DNA of 12,092 nt, taken from Endomicrobium sp. (GTDB lineage Bacteria; Elusimicrobiota; Endomicrobiia; Endomicrobiales; Endomicrobiaceae). The notes beneath the pieces are model-generated. The model was not told the origin of the DNA, did no database searches, and saw nothing but the letters and a program-made list of their open reading frames with translations. Each line of letters opens with the position of its first letter. Position 1 is the first letter of the stretch. The stretch covers positions 1-12,092 of the forward strand of contig JAISLV010000035.1 in assembly GCA_031277075.1 (NCBI GenBank). The letters are read 5' to 3'. This document shows, one piece after another, positions 1 through 6,454 of the stretch. Position numbers and translations under genes: made by a program.

Positions 1-161
1 CATTTGCGGCTTGCGCACGCTCTAAAAATCGCGTCTCTTACTTCTTCGTCGCTTGAAGCCGAAATCGTTACGTCAAGCGTTTCGGGCGGCACAAGGTAGG
101 CTGAAAAAACTGACGGAACGGCAAAAACAAGCAACAATAAAACCGTTAAAATTTTTTTCAT
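1..161 (-). CDS. Small exported protein, paralog of the next gene upstream (3' end beyond window)
   Basis: This short open frame begins at an ATG at 161-159, preceded by AAAGGA eight bases upstream, and runs off the left edge after 53 codons without a stop. The N-terminus MKKILTVLLLLVFAVPSVFS is a clear Sec signal peptide (KK, a Leu/Val-rich core, likely cleavage near residues 20-21). There is no lipobox cysteine. The following segment, VRDAIFRACASRK, matches the MKTAIINAAAETDPKW segment of the gene at 183-635, so the two are tandem paralogs. Only 21 bases separate them, so they are probably co-transcribed. I recognise the pattern as an uncharacterised family of small periplasmic proteins; the function is unknown. 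The last visible bases, TG, would fit the Trp that follows in the paralog. Confidence 0.8.
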   Translation of the reverse strand, partial: MKKILTVLLLLVFAVPSVFSAYLVPPETLDVTISASSDEEVRDAIFRACASRK

Positions 162-182
162 TTTAAAATCCTTTGTTTAAAA

Positions 183-635
183 TTATTTTCTTTTCCTTGC
201 TTCAAGGAAAACTTTTCTTACGTTAAGCCTTATTTTTTGTTCTAAAATCGTTACCCAGCGGTTGTAGCCCGTATTTATTTTGTAAGGAAACAATTTATCG
301 TCTTTTGGAGAAAAATTTAAGTTTTTGCTGTCTTTATACGTTATTGTAAAATACGAATTTGAATATTTAATGTCGGCGACAGCCGTATATTCTTTATTGT
401 TAAGCGTCGCCGTAAAAGCTCCGTCGCCGTTTTCGGTTAATTCCCATTTGGGGTCGGTCTCTGCGGCGGCGTTAATAATCGCCGTTTTCATATCGTCAAG
501 CGTAATTACGCTTGAAATAGCCGACGGGAAAGTCCCCTTGCTCTGTTCAACGTCGTATACAGTTTCTAAAACGGCGCTTGTTGCTGCGACGGCAAAAAAC
601 AAACTTATTAGGCATACCGCTGCGATTTTTTTCAT
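183..635 (-). CDS. Small exported protein of an uncharacterised YNRW-motif family
   Basis: This 150-residue protein has a good start: AAAGGAG lies eight bases before the ATG. Residues 1-21 form a Sec signal peptide (MKK, hydrophobic core, T-S-A before the likely cleavage site after A21). Cys8 is too early and in the wrong context to be a lipobox, so the mature protein is probably periplasmic and soluble. The mature part of about 130 residues has a helix-like segment with KW (49-64), YKDSKNL (100-106) and YNRW (124-127), followed by a basic tail. This order (A-I--A----W, then Y-DS-NL, then YNRW--L---I) resembles a widespread family of small periplasmic proteins or lipoproteins with no known function. 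It follows the acyltransferase gene by 49 bases and precedes a paralog by 21, so it looks like the end of the same transcription unit. A role in envelope lipid handling is only a guess from context. Confidence 0.85.
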   Translation of the reverse strand: MKKIAAVCLISLFFAVAATSAVLETVYDVEQSKGTFPSAISSVITLDDMKTAIINAAAETDPKWELTENGDGAFTATLNNKEYTAVADIKYSNSYFTITYKDSKNLNFSPKDDKLFPYKINTGYNRWVTILEQKIRLNVRKVFLEARKRK

Positions 636-684
636 TTTAATTCTCCTTTTTTAACGATGAAACTATGCTGCGTTTTTTTCGTTT

Positions 685-1407
685 TTATTTTTCAGCTTTT
701 AAATCGGCAATTATGAGCGCTTTCACATATTTTGACATTTTTAAATCGCCCGCTTCAACGGCAAAGTTTGAGGAGCTGACGGATTGAAGCTGAACGTATT
801 TTACGGGCGCGTATTTAGGCCAGTATTTTCCGGGGGGAAGCATTTCTTCAAGCCCTTTTATTGCGAAAGGAACTACATTTGCATTGCATTTTATCGCAAT
901 TTCAAAGGCGAGACTGCGAAAACGTCCCGTTTCTTTTTTCCGCGTTCCTTCGGGGAAAATGGAAATATGAAGCCCTTCGTCAAGAACTTTTCGCGCAAGC
1001 TCGACAATTTCTTTCGCCGTTTTTCCGTCGGAATTTATGTAGCCCGCTTTTTCTATATATTTGCCGTAGAAAGGAATTTTAAACGGCCATCCTTTTGCTA
1101 TTCCCACGTGATTTTTTATGCCAAAAGATGAGAAAACGAAAGTGTCGTAAGTGCATGGATGGTTTGCCACAAGGACGGACGGCTCTTTTATCGGTTTGTT
1201 TCCTAAAACTTTTTTATTGCCCAAAGACGCAAACCAAATAGCGATTTGTATAATTTTGCCTTGAAAATATATAAAATTGCGCAGCCGGCTTGCTTTAAAA
1301 TCCGTAAAATAAAAATATGGATAAGCCGCCAATCCGCCTAAAGAAAGCGTCGTCCACGCAGCGCATGCAAAAGGAAAAGCCCACAATGTTTTTAAAAAAT
1401 CTATCAT
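685..1407 (-). CDS. PlsC-type lysophospholipid / 1-acyl-glycerol-3-phosphate acyltransferase family protein
   Basis: This 240-residue protein carries the acyltransferase motifs of the PlsC/LPLAT family. NHPCTYD (82-88) is the HX4D catalytic motif with His83 and Asp88. GWPFKIPFYGKYIEKAGYI (106-124) is the second block, FPEGTR (151-156) binds the glycerol-phosphate-type acceptor, and VVPFAIKG (178-185) is the fourth block. An N-terminal hydrophobic segment (about 8-32) should anchor it to the inner membrane. The family moves an acyl group from acyl-ACP or acyl-CoA to a hydroxyl, usually of lysophosphatidate. The usual F-K-G-A-F element appears as F-R-S-L-A-F (163-168), so the acceptor may differ. 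It follows the carrier protein gene by 42 bases, which suggests it offloads the chain made on that carrier. The ATG has only a weak ribosome site. A housekeeping PlsC cannot be excluded. Confidence 0.9.
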   Translation of the reverse strand: MIDFLKTLWAFPFACAAWTTLSLGGLAAYPYFYFTDFKASRLRNFIYFQGKIIQIAIWFASLGNKKVLGNKPIKEPSVLVANHPCTYDTFVFSSFGIKNHVGIAKGWPFKIPFYGKYIEKAGYINSDGKTAKEIVELARKVLDEGLHISIFPEGTRKKETGRFRSLAFEIAIKCNANVVPFAIKGLEEMLPPGKYWPKYAPVKYVQLQSVSSSNFAVEAGDLKMSKYVKALIIADLKAEK

Positions 1408-1419
1408 TTGATTAAACGT

Positions 1420-1453
1420 TTAGACGCAAACTTATACGCAAGCGGACGTCTAA
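1420..1453 (-). other. Intercistronic inverted repeat between ACP and acyltransferase genes
   Basis: TTAGACG (1420-1426) and CGTCTAA (1447-1453) are perfect 7-base inverted repeats around a 20-base loop. One arm includes the ACP stop codon (TAG at 1452-1450). There is no U-run after it, so it is more likely an RNA-processing or stability hairpin, or a weak attenuator, than a strong terminator. The pairing is seen directly; the role is inferred. Confidence 0.4.
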
Positions 1454-1704
1454 GCCTCTTTATTTATAAGACCGTCAATGTAATCGTAAAGGTCGTTTAA
1501 AGTCATAATTTTTCCAACTTGATAATTTTGTCTCAGCTTAACTTTAAACGCCTGCTCTAAAACTATCACCATATCTACGGCGTCTAGCGAGTCTAAACCT
1601 AAATCGGCAAAAAAGTTCGCTTCGGGCTTCATTTTAGACGGGTCAAGCTCAAATTCTTTAATCAGCGCTTCATTGACTGTTTTAATAATTTCTTCTCTTG
1701 TCAT
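1450..1704 (-). CDS. Acyl carrier protein
   Basis: This 84-residue acidic helical protein has the phosphopantetheine site in ADLGLDSLDAVDMVIVLE (33-50), with Ser39 in the DSL motif. Length and motif match a free-standing type II ACP. It carries the growing acyl chain as a thioester in the cytoplasm. I chose the ATG at 1704 because GGAG lies at a normal distance before it, and the protein then begins MTREEIIK like other ACPs. The open frame continues upstream to 1794, but that stretch lies in a repeat-like element and has no ribosome site. The second half (KLRQNYQVGKIMTLNDLYDYI) is less acidic than a housekeeping AcpP, which suggests a pathway-specific ACP. It sits between the ATPase gene and the acyltransferase, and probably serves the ketosynthase and reductase encoded nearby. 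Confidence 0.93.
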   Translation of the reverse strand: MTREEIIKTVNEALIKEFELDPSKMKPEANFFADLGLDSLDAVDMVIVLEQAFKVKLRQNYQVGKIMTLNDLYDYIDGLINKEA

Positions 1705-1717
1705 CTTTATCTCCATG

Positions 1718-1899
1718 TTGGGCGTCTCTAAAAACCCTAACGCCCGTCTGAGCCTTGCGCCTTGAGAGGCATTGTCTCTGCGACAGGTCTGCATCAGAAA
1801 ATTTGTCCGTCCTTGCTCTTAGGACGTGCATTTTCTTCTTTGAACTGCCTCAAAATTTGCGGCAATTACGCACATTATAGGTTTTTGCAAGACGCCCAA
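1718..1899. repeat. 182-base segment with imperfect terminal inverted repeats (MITE-like candidate)
   Basis: The left end reads TTGGGCGTCTCTAAAAACC and the right end, read on the other strand, TTGGGCGTCTTGCAAAAACC. The first ten bases are identical, and AAAAACC is shared a few bases further in. The segment lies exactly between the ACP ribosome site and the ATPase stop codon and contains no credible gene. Its left end also folds on itself (GGGCGT 1720-1725 with ACGCCC 1740-1745). No target duplication is evident. A related copy lies at 6309-6342. It could be a non-autonomous mobile element or a recurrent leader hairpin. Confidence 0.45.
1808..1826 (-). terminator. Candidate hairpin terminator downstream of the ATPase gene
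   Basis: Read on the minus strand, CGTCCT-AAGAGCA-AGGACG forms a perfect 6-base GC-rich stem with a 7-base loop, about 80 bases after the ATPase stop codon. It is followed by GACAAATTTTC, so the U-run is short and delayed. It could end the ATPase transcript or only slow it before the ACP gene. Termination is inferred. Confidence 0.35.
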
Positions 1900-1906
1900 A
1901 GTTATT

Positions 1907-3352
1907 TTATGCTCCTCTATATCCGTTTTTTTCGGCATGCCCAAGCAAATACAAAAAAGCAAAAGCGGGAATACGCAGAAGTTTTTTTCCGTTTGAAAAC
2001 TCAATAACGCCGTAATCATCGGCGCGCTTTGTAATTACAAAAGCCGCGCTTGCATTCGGCGCGAATTTCATTATTTCGTCATTACTATTTATTGCAGCGT
2101 CTTCCCTATATTTTACCTCTATCAAAATATTTTTAATAGAGGGATAATCTACGACAATGTCTATTTCTTTATCTTTGCCGCCCGCGCGCCAATAACCTAC
2201 TTTTGCCGCTTTTTGATAATAAAAAGAAAAAATATGCTTATACGCCGCCGTTTCAACCATTTTCCCCATTTCAGCCGGGTTTGTTATAAGGTCTTCGTCC
2301 ATCAAAACGGAATTTCTAATAGCGGCGTCCGCAATATAAATTTTCGGGCGGGCTTTAAGAATTTTTTTGCCCGACATTTCTACAGGATAGCTTACGTAAA
2401 TAAGATTTGCGCTTTCCAAATATTTTATATAATTTTCAACCGTAGGTCTTGAAACTCCGTTCAGCTCTTTAGATATAGTTTCAACAGAAACAATGTTTGA
2501 AGAGACATTGCAGAGATACAAAAAAATTCTTTCAAGTTCAATTGAATTTCTAATTTTATACAAAGACGGCAAATCGCGTTTTAACACTTTATCCACAACG
2601 TCTTCTCTTGTTATTTGCGCCGCAAGAATATCGTTTTCAGACAATGCCATTTCAGGGAATCCGCCGACTTGCAAATATCGGATAAAATGGTTTTGAACAG
2701 CGGATAATTTCAACATAATACTAGATATTTCTTGTTTTTGTAAATTGCAAAGAGACGACGGTTTTATATCGCTTGCAAGCTCTATATCGTCTAGTCCTAT
2801 AAGTTTGCAATATTCATAAAAAGATAAAGTCGGTATTTGTATTACGCTCCAGCGCCCGACGCCGCTTTCAGAATCTGCTTTAACAAGCGCAGGGCTTGCC
2901 GACCCTGTGGCGACTATGCTTATCTCTTGGTTCATATCGTATATAGTTTTTAACCAAGAATCCCAGTTTGAAGCGTATTGTATTTCGTCAAAAAAATAAT
3001 AAGCGTCTTTCCCCGCAAAAATATTTGAATGATAACAGTCTAAAATTTCGTCAAAGCCGCTTAACTTTAAAATAGGATGATCTAAAGAAATATAAATTAT
3101 TTTTTGAGGCGCAACCCCGCGGTTTAAGAGAGTTTCTATCAATTGATATTGTATTGTTGTTTTTCCTACTCTGCGCGCTCCGCTTAAAATAAGCGCTCTT
3201 CGCAAATTAGTTTGGTCAAGACGTTTTAAGGTTTCATAATAAGACAAACGCTTATATGTCTTTGCAAAACCCTTATAAATGGCGCCTGTTTTCCACCAAG
3301 GATTAAAAGCGTTTAATACTTTTAATATATTTTCTTTTGAAATAATAGACAT
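1907..3352 (-). CDS. AAA-family ATPase with C-terminal DUF4143 domain
   Basis: This 481-residue protein has an N-terminal P-loop ATPase domain: Walker A GARRVGKTT (58-66, Lys64), Walker B YYFFDEIQ (118-125, Asp122/Glu123) and a sensor-like TGS (149-151). A winged-helix-like middle part follows (around ISKELNGVSRPTVENYIKYL), then a DUF4143 C-terminus. There Asp398, Glu412 and Lys414 (D---EVK) form a PD-(D/E)XK-like core, so nuclease ancestry is possible. Proteins of this type are common, scattered by transfer and poorly characterised. The start at 3352 has AAGGGGA before it; an upstream in-frame ATG at 3430 has no ribosome site. It lies between ketosynthase and ACP genes with about 200-base gaps on both sides, its own promoter and a downstream hairpin, so it looks inserted into the lipid locus. 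I see no toxin partner. Confidence 0.92.
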   Translation of the reverse strand: MSIISKENILKVLNAFNPWWKTGAIYKGFAKTYKRLSYYETLKRLDQTNLRRALILSGARRVGKTTIQYQLIETLLNRGVAPQKIIYISLDHPILKLSGFDEILDCYHSNIFAGKDAYYFFDEIQYASNWDSWLKTIYDMNQEISIVATGSASPALVKADSESGVGRWSVIQIPTLSFYEYCKLIGLDDIELASDIKPSSLCNLQKQEISSIMLKLSAVQNHFIRYLQVGGFPEMALSENDILAAQITREDVVDKVLKRDLPSLYKIRNSIELERIFLYLCNVSSNIVSVETISKELNGVSRPTVENYIKYLESANLIYVSYPVEMSGKKILKARPKIYIADAAIRNSVLMDEDLITNPAEMGKMVETAAYKHIFSFYYQKAAKVGYWRAGGKDKEIDIVVDYPSIKNILIEVKYREDAAINSNDEIMKFAPNASAAFVITKRADDYGVIEFSNGKKLLRIPAFAFLYLLGHAEKNGYRGA

Positions 3353-3368
3353 CTTATAATCCCCTTTT

Positions 3369-3386
3369 GAACGGCTTTCGCCGCTC
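3369..3386 (-). promoter_or_regulatory. Leader hairpin with GAAA tetraloop just before the ATPase ribosome site
   Basis: On the minus strand GAGCGGC-GAAA-GCCGTTC forms a 7-base stem (one G-U pair) closed by a GNRA tetraloop. It ends only a few bases before AAAAGGGGA, the ribosome site of the ATPase gene. Such a stable hairpin could protect the mRNA 5' end or modulate translation. The structure is visible; the function is inferred. Confidence 0.4.
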
Positions 3387-3447
3387 TCAACAGCGCAATC
3401 GCAAAATATATGTATGTTTTCTGTTTGCAATCGCAGCTTTTGAAAGT

Positions 3448-3476
3448 ATTATAAGTGTTTTTTACATTTTTATCAA
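3448..3476 (-). promoter_or_regulatory. Sigma-70-type promoter of the ATPase gene
   Basis: On the minus strand TTGATA (3476-3471), a 17-base spacer and TATAAT (3453-3448) give a near-consensus promoter about 95 bases before the ATPase start. A second, weaker pair, TTACAA (3510-3505), 17 bases, TATAAT (3487-3482), lies just upstream. The predicted transcript starts near 3441. This shows the ATPase does not depend on read-through from the ketosynthase gene. Confidence 0.7.
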
Positions 3477-3514
3477 CAAAAATTATAAGTATAGTTTAAA
3501 TATTTTGTAATAAA

Positions 3515-3544
3515 AATGTATTTTTGCGGCATTTCAAAAACATT
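3515..3544 (-). terminator. Weak terminator-like inverted repeat after the ketosynthase gene
   Basis: AATGTATTTTTG (3515-3526) and CAAAAACATT (3535-3544) pair imperfectly, with a two-base bulge. The minus-strand continuation is TTTTATTAC. It lies 25 bases after the ketosynthase stop and before the ATPase promoter, where a terminator would be expected. The stem is AT-rich and therefore weak. Confidence 0.25.
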
Positions 3545-3569
3545 ATATGCTTTTAAAGAGGCTTTGTCG

Positions 3570-4799
3570 TCAATTTTCGTTTTGCTCGTATTTTTTAACT
3601 ATTAGCGAACAATTTGTTCCGCCTAGCGCAAAACTGTTTTTCATAAAGATATTTACGTTTAAATCCTGCGCGGCGGTTATATGGTTTATTCCTGCGCATT
3701 CGGGGTCTATGTTTTCTAAATTTAAAGTGGCGGCAAATTTTGAACGATTTGCCATATCAAGCGTCGCTATAAGCTCTAATGCGCCGCTTGCCGCCATAGT
3801 ATGCCCGATATGTCCTTTTAAACTGTTGACGGGAACTTTGCCGCCGAAAACTTGAGCGATAGCTTTGCTTTCTTCAATATCGCCCGCAAGCGTGCTTGTG
3901 GCGTGGGCGTTAATTAAATCTATATCGGACGGTTCAAGTTCCGCGCTTTTTAAAGCTAACTTCATACATTGGCTTATTGACTCTTTTGACGGGTGGCTTA
4001 TGCTTTTTGTTTCGGTGTTTGTGCCGAAACCCAAAATTTCTCCGTAAATTTTTGCGCCTCTTTCAAGCGCGCTGTCTAAAGTTTCTATAAAAAGCATTCC
4101 GCAGCCTTCGCCGCAGACTATGCCGCACCTTTGCGCGTCAAAAGGGCGCGACGCTTTTGCGGGATATTCGTTAAACTGATTGCTTGCGGCGTTCATAATT
4201 GAAAAACAAGCGGTCATTATCGGGTGATATTCGTCAGTCCCGCCGCATATCGCCTGATTTGTAAAACCGCTGATAATTGACTGATATGCAAGCCCTACAT
4301 TAATAAGTCCCGTAGCGCAAGCGGTGCAAGCGCCAAAACCCGGTCCTTTTATATCAAAACTCTGGGCTATGTTTGCCAAAGGGGAATGGTTCATCACTTG
4401 AAAAACTACGGAAGTTTTTATTGTGTCAAATTCTTTCCTTTTATATTTCTCAACAAAGTCTATCCAAGTTTCCATCGCGCTTATGGTTGAACCTAAATAA
4501 AGAGAAACGCCTTCTGGAGCTTTTTGATAACCCGCGCAGTTTAAAGATTCTTGAACGGCGGAATATGCGTATAAAGACATTTTTGACATTGAACGCCTCA
4601 GCTGTCTTGGGATATAAGAAAAATCTATCGGCGCGACGCTTGAAGAAACGCGGCTTGAAATATCGGCTATATCGGCAAGTTCTTGGTTAAATTTTACGCT
4701 TGATACGCCCGAAAGCATATTGTCGGCTAAAAGCCGCGCGCCTACTCCGTAAGGCGACACCGCTCCAAACCCCGAAATAACAACCTTTCTTTTGCTCAC
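3570..4799 (-). CDS. Beta-ketoacyl-ACP synthase (FabF/KAS II-type ketosynthase)
   Basis: This 409-residue thiolase-fold enzyme condenses acyl chains with malonyl-ACP. The triad is complete: Cys161 in TACATG (159-164), His299 in INAHATST (296-303) and His333 in SLKGHIGH (326-333), with the conserved Lys328. The C-terminal glycine loop reads NSFALGGTN (388-396), so Leu392 sits where FabF usually has the gatekeeping Phe of GFGGTN. The start is GTG at 4799, preceded by GGAGG at good spacing; no better start lies nearby. Length is normal for FabF. The gene follows the FAD oxidoreductase by 77 bases and is separated from its probable partner ACP by the ATPase. Together with the FabG and CrtI-like genes this points to a specialised chain (polyene or modified fatty acid) rather than housekeeping synthesis, though a second housekeeping KAS II remains possible. 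Confidence 0.93.
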   Translation of the reverse strand: MSKRKVVISGFGAVSPYGVGARLLADNMLSGVSSVKFNQELADIADISSRVSSSVAPIDFSYIPRQLRRSMSKMSLYAYSAVQESLNCAGYQKAPEGVSLYLGSTISAMETWIDFVEKYKRKEFDTIKTSVVFQVMNHSPLANIAQSFDIKGPGFGACTACATGLINVGLAYQSIISGFTNQAICGGTDEYHPIMTACFSIMNAASNQFNEYPAKASRPFDAQRCGIVCGEGCGMLFIETLDSALERGAKIYGEILGFGTNTETKSISHPSKESISQCMKLALKSAELEPSDIDLINAHATSTLAGDIEESKAIAQVFGGKVPVNSLKGHIGHTMAASGALELIATLDMANRSKFAATLNLENIDPECAGINHITAAQDLNVNIFMKNSFALGGTNCSLIVKKYEQNEN

Positions 4800-4876
4800 T
4801 CTGACCCCTCCGCAAAAATTAAGTAAGAATAAATACGGCGACAGCTAACGCCTAAAACATTAAAAGCGTCTGCCGC

Positions 4877-6286
4877 TTATCTTTCCAGCATTTTATCTAA
4901 TAAAAACGCCGACGTCATCGCGCCTATTAATCCGGGAGCCACCACGGCTTGACCTACGGCGTAAAGTCCGGAAATTTTAGTTATAGGCAGCATTCCTGCA
5001 AAATTTACGTCGTGCATAATCCCGTAGCTGCCGTAATAATTGACGTATCTTTTAAACGTAGCGGGCGTCGCCGAGTCTACGTATTTAATATTTTTTGCAA
5101 GTTTAGGATATAAAGTTTCAATTTTCTTTTTTATTTCAGCCGTTATCAATTCTTTTTTAGCGTCGTAATCTTTTTGAGAAACGTTCCAAGATTTTTCAGA
5201 AGAATCAACTGACAAAACCGCGCATACCGATATAGGACTTTGCGCTTTGGCGTTTTGCGGAGTAAAATTTATATACATAAAATCTTTATGATTATTTGCG
5301 AAATCCTGCGCTTTTACAAAAGCCGTATTGTTTACGCCTTCGTCCTCAACGGGCTTGTCAAGCAATCCGTAAAGAATAAAAAAACCGTCCGTCTCCCGCA
5401 TATTAAACATACGTTCGCGATTTTTATTTCTGTAAGTTTCATTTGGAGCGATTTTTACAAACTCTTTAGGGTGAATTGAAGAAACGCAAATATCGCAGGA
5501 ATAATAAGAACCGTCTTCAAAAATTACCGTTTTCAGCCCGGTTTTTTCCGCTTCTATTTTAACGGCTTTTTTGTTTGTAAAAAGTTCAACGCCGTTATCT
5601 AAAAGCGCTTTTTTAAAAGCGTCTATAAGAACGGAAACGCCTCCTTCTATTTTCCATACGCTTTCAATCATAATCGCGCTGCAGCAGCAATGCAGAAAAA
5701 AAGAAATTTTATCGGGCGGAGTGCCGTAAAGAAGCGATGAAAAAGAAAGAATAGATTTCAGCTCTTCGTCTTTAAAACAATTGTTTAGAACGTCGGCAAG
5801 CGTCGTCTTATCCGATATAAAATTGAAAAACTCTTCGTTCTTAAAACTTTTTTTGTGAAAATTTAAAAACGGGACGCCGTCTATAGTTTTTTGCGTTAAA
5901 TCCAAATATTTTTTTACGCCTTCCGTTTCTTTGGGGAAATATCGGCAAAGCCTTTGCTCTACATTTTCTCTGATAAACGGCATTTTAAAATTTCTGCCGG
6001 AAGTTAAAAGGCGCATATTGTCGTAGCCGTCTTGACGGCAAAGCTCAACGGGAACAGAAAGCCCCAGTTGTTTAAACATAAACCCGCCGACTTCGTTTTT
6101 TCCCAATGCGCCCGAATAATGAAATCCTGTGTCAAAATGAACGCCCTGCCTGTCAAAACCCGCAAGCAAAGGCGCAATCAGCGGGGCTTGTTCAAATATT
6201 GCGACTTTTTTGCCTTTTTTCCCAAGTAACAAAGCCGACGTTAAACCCGATATTCCGCTTCCAAGCACAATCGCGTCGTATTTCAT
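4877..6286 (-). CDS. FAD-dependent oxidoreductase, phytoene desaturase/carotene isomerase-like (CrtI/CrtISO superfamily)
   Basis: The 469-residue protein starts with the FAD-binding fold: GSGISG (9-14) and Glu32 at the end of the second strand. The flavin-contacting stretch GVHFDTGFHYSG (48-59) follows. The C-terminus GLYAVGQAVVAPGLIGAMTSA (from 440) is the typical second FAD motif of CrtI, CrtISO and RetSat-like enzymes. These enzymes remove, add or isomerise C=C bonds in long hydrophobic chains. No carotenoid synthase is visible nearby; the neighbours are ketosynthase, ketoreductase and ACP, so the substrate is more likely an ACP-bound acyl or polyene chain. The ATG has AGGAGA ahead. The gene lies 168 bases after fabG, in a gap with palindromes and a repeated element, and 77 bases before the ketosynthase. 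Family call is firm; reaction and substrate are inferred. Confidence 0.88.
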   Translation of the reverse strand: MKYDAIVLGSGISGLTSALLLGKKGKKVAIFEQAPLIAPLLAGFDRQGVHFDTGFHYSGALGKNEVGGFMFKQLGLSVPVELCRQDGYDNMRLLTSGRNFKMPFIRENVEQRLCRYFPKETEGVKKYLDLTQKTIDGVPFLNFHKKSFKNEEFFNFISDKTTLADVLNNCFKDEELKSILSFSSLLYGTPPDKISFFLHCCCSAIMIESVWKIEGGVSVLIDAFKKALLDNGVELFTNKKAVKIEAEKTGLKTVIFEDGSYYSCDICVSSIHPKEFVKIAPNETYRNKNRERMFNMRETDGFFILYGLLDKPVEDEGVNNTAFVKAQDFANNHKDFMYINFTPQNAKAQSPISVCAVLSVDSSEKSWNVSQKDYDAKKELITAEIKKKIETLYPKLAKNIKYVDSATPATFKRYVNYYGSYGIMHDVNFAGMLPITKISGLYAVGQAVVAPGLIGAMTSAFLLDKMLER

Positions 6287-6308
6287 ACTTCTCCTAAAAT
6301 AGTAAAGC

Positions 6309-6342
6309 GGCGTCTCTAAAAAACCTAAAATATACGCCCGTC
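6309..6342 (-). repeat. Second copy of the GGCGTCTCTAAAAA element before the FAD oxidoreductase gene
   Basis: Positions 6309-6328 match 1721-1740 at 19 of 20 bases, and both are followed by CGCCCGTC (6335-6342 here, after six extra bases). As in the first copy, the sequence can fold (GGCGT with ACGCC) and lies just upstream of a ribosome site, about 23 bases before the ATG. No opposite-end partner was found nearby, so it looks like a solo end or a shared leader hairpin. Confidence 0.45.
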
Positions 6343-6414
6343 GCAGTTTTTATTTCCAATTTTATAATTTTTAAATTATCTTTCCCGTCTGTCAAAATTT
6401 TTGCGTTTCTCTTT

Positions 6415-6449
6415 GCAAACGTTTGCCCCGCAAATAATTTGCTTTGCGG
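6415..6449 (-). terminator. Palindrome cluster immediately after the fabG-like stop codon
   Basis: Reading leftward from the stop codon (6457-6455), CCGCAAA and TTTGCGG (6449-6443 and 6434-6428) form a perfect 7-base stem with an 8-base loop. A perfect 12-base palindrome, GCAAACGTTTGC (6426-6415), follows directly. There is no long U-run, so a partial terminator, a processing site or a DNA-binding site are all possible. The symmetry is seen; the function is inferred. Confidence 0.35.
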
Positions 6450-6454
6450 ACGTC

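Noticed and set aside
1705..1794. In-frame N-terminal extension of the acyl carrier protein (30 residues, Arg-rich)
   Set aside because: It lies inside the repeat-like element, has no ribosome site, and the GGAG before the ATG at 1704 gives a normal ACP start.
1907..3352. ATPase as part of a toxin-antitoxin or phage-defence pair
   Set aside because: No partner gene of suitable size lies next to it; neighbours belong to the lipid set.
3353..3430. Longer ATPase start at 3430
   Set aside because: No Shine-Dalgarno before it, it overlaps the leader hairpin, and AAGGGGA directly supports the ATG at 3352.
4848..4863. GGCG...CGCC mini-hairpin between FAD oxidoreductase and ketosynthase genes
   Set aside because: Only four base pairs with an eight-base loop and no U-run; expected by chance.
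4877..6286. Carotenoid pathway enzyme in the strict sense
   Set aside because: No phytoene synthase, cyclase or prenyl transferase gene is present in the window; the neighbours are fatty-acid-type genes.
6365..6395. TTGACA at 6395-6390 (minus) as -35 of a promoter for the FAD oxidoreductase gene
   Set aside because: No -10 hexamer at 16-19 bases; the nearest TATAAA-like element is about 23 bases away.
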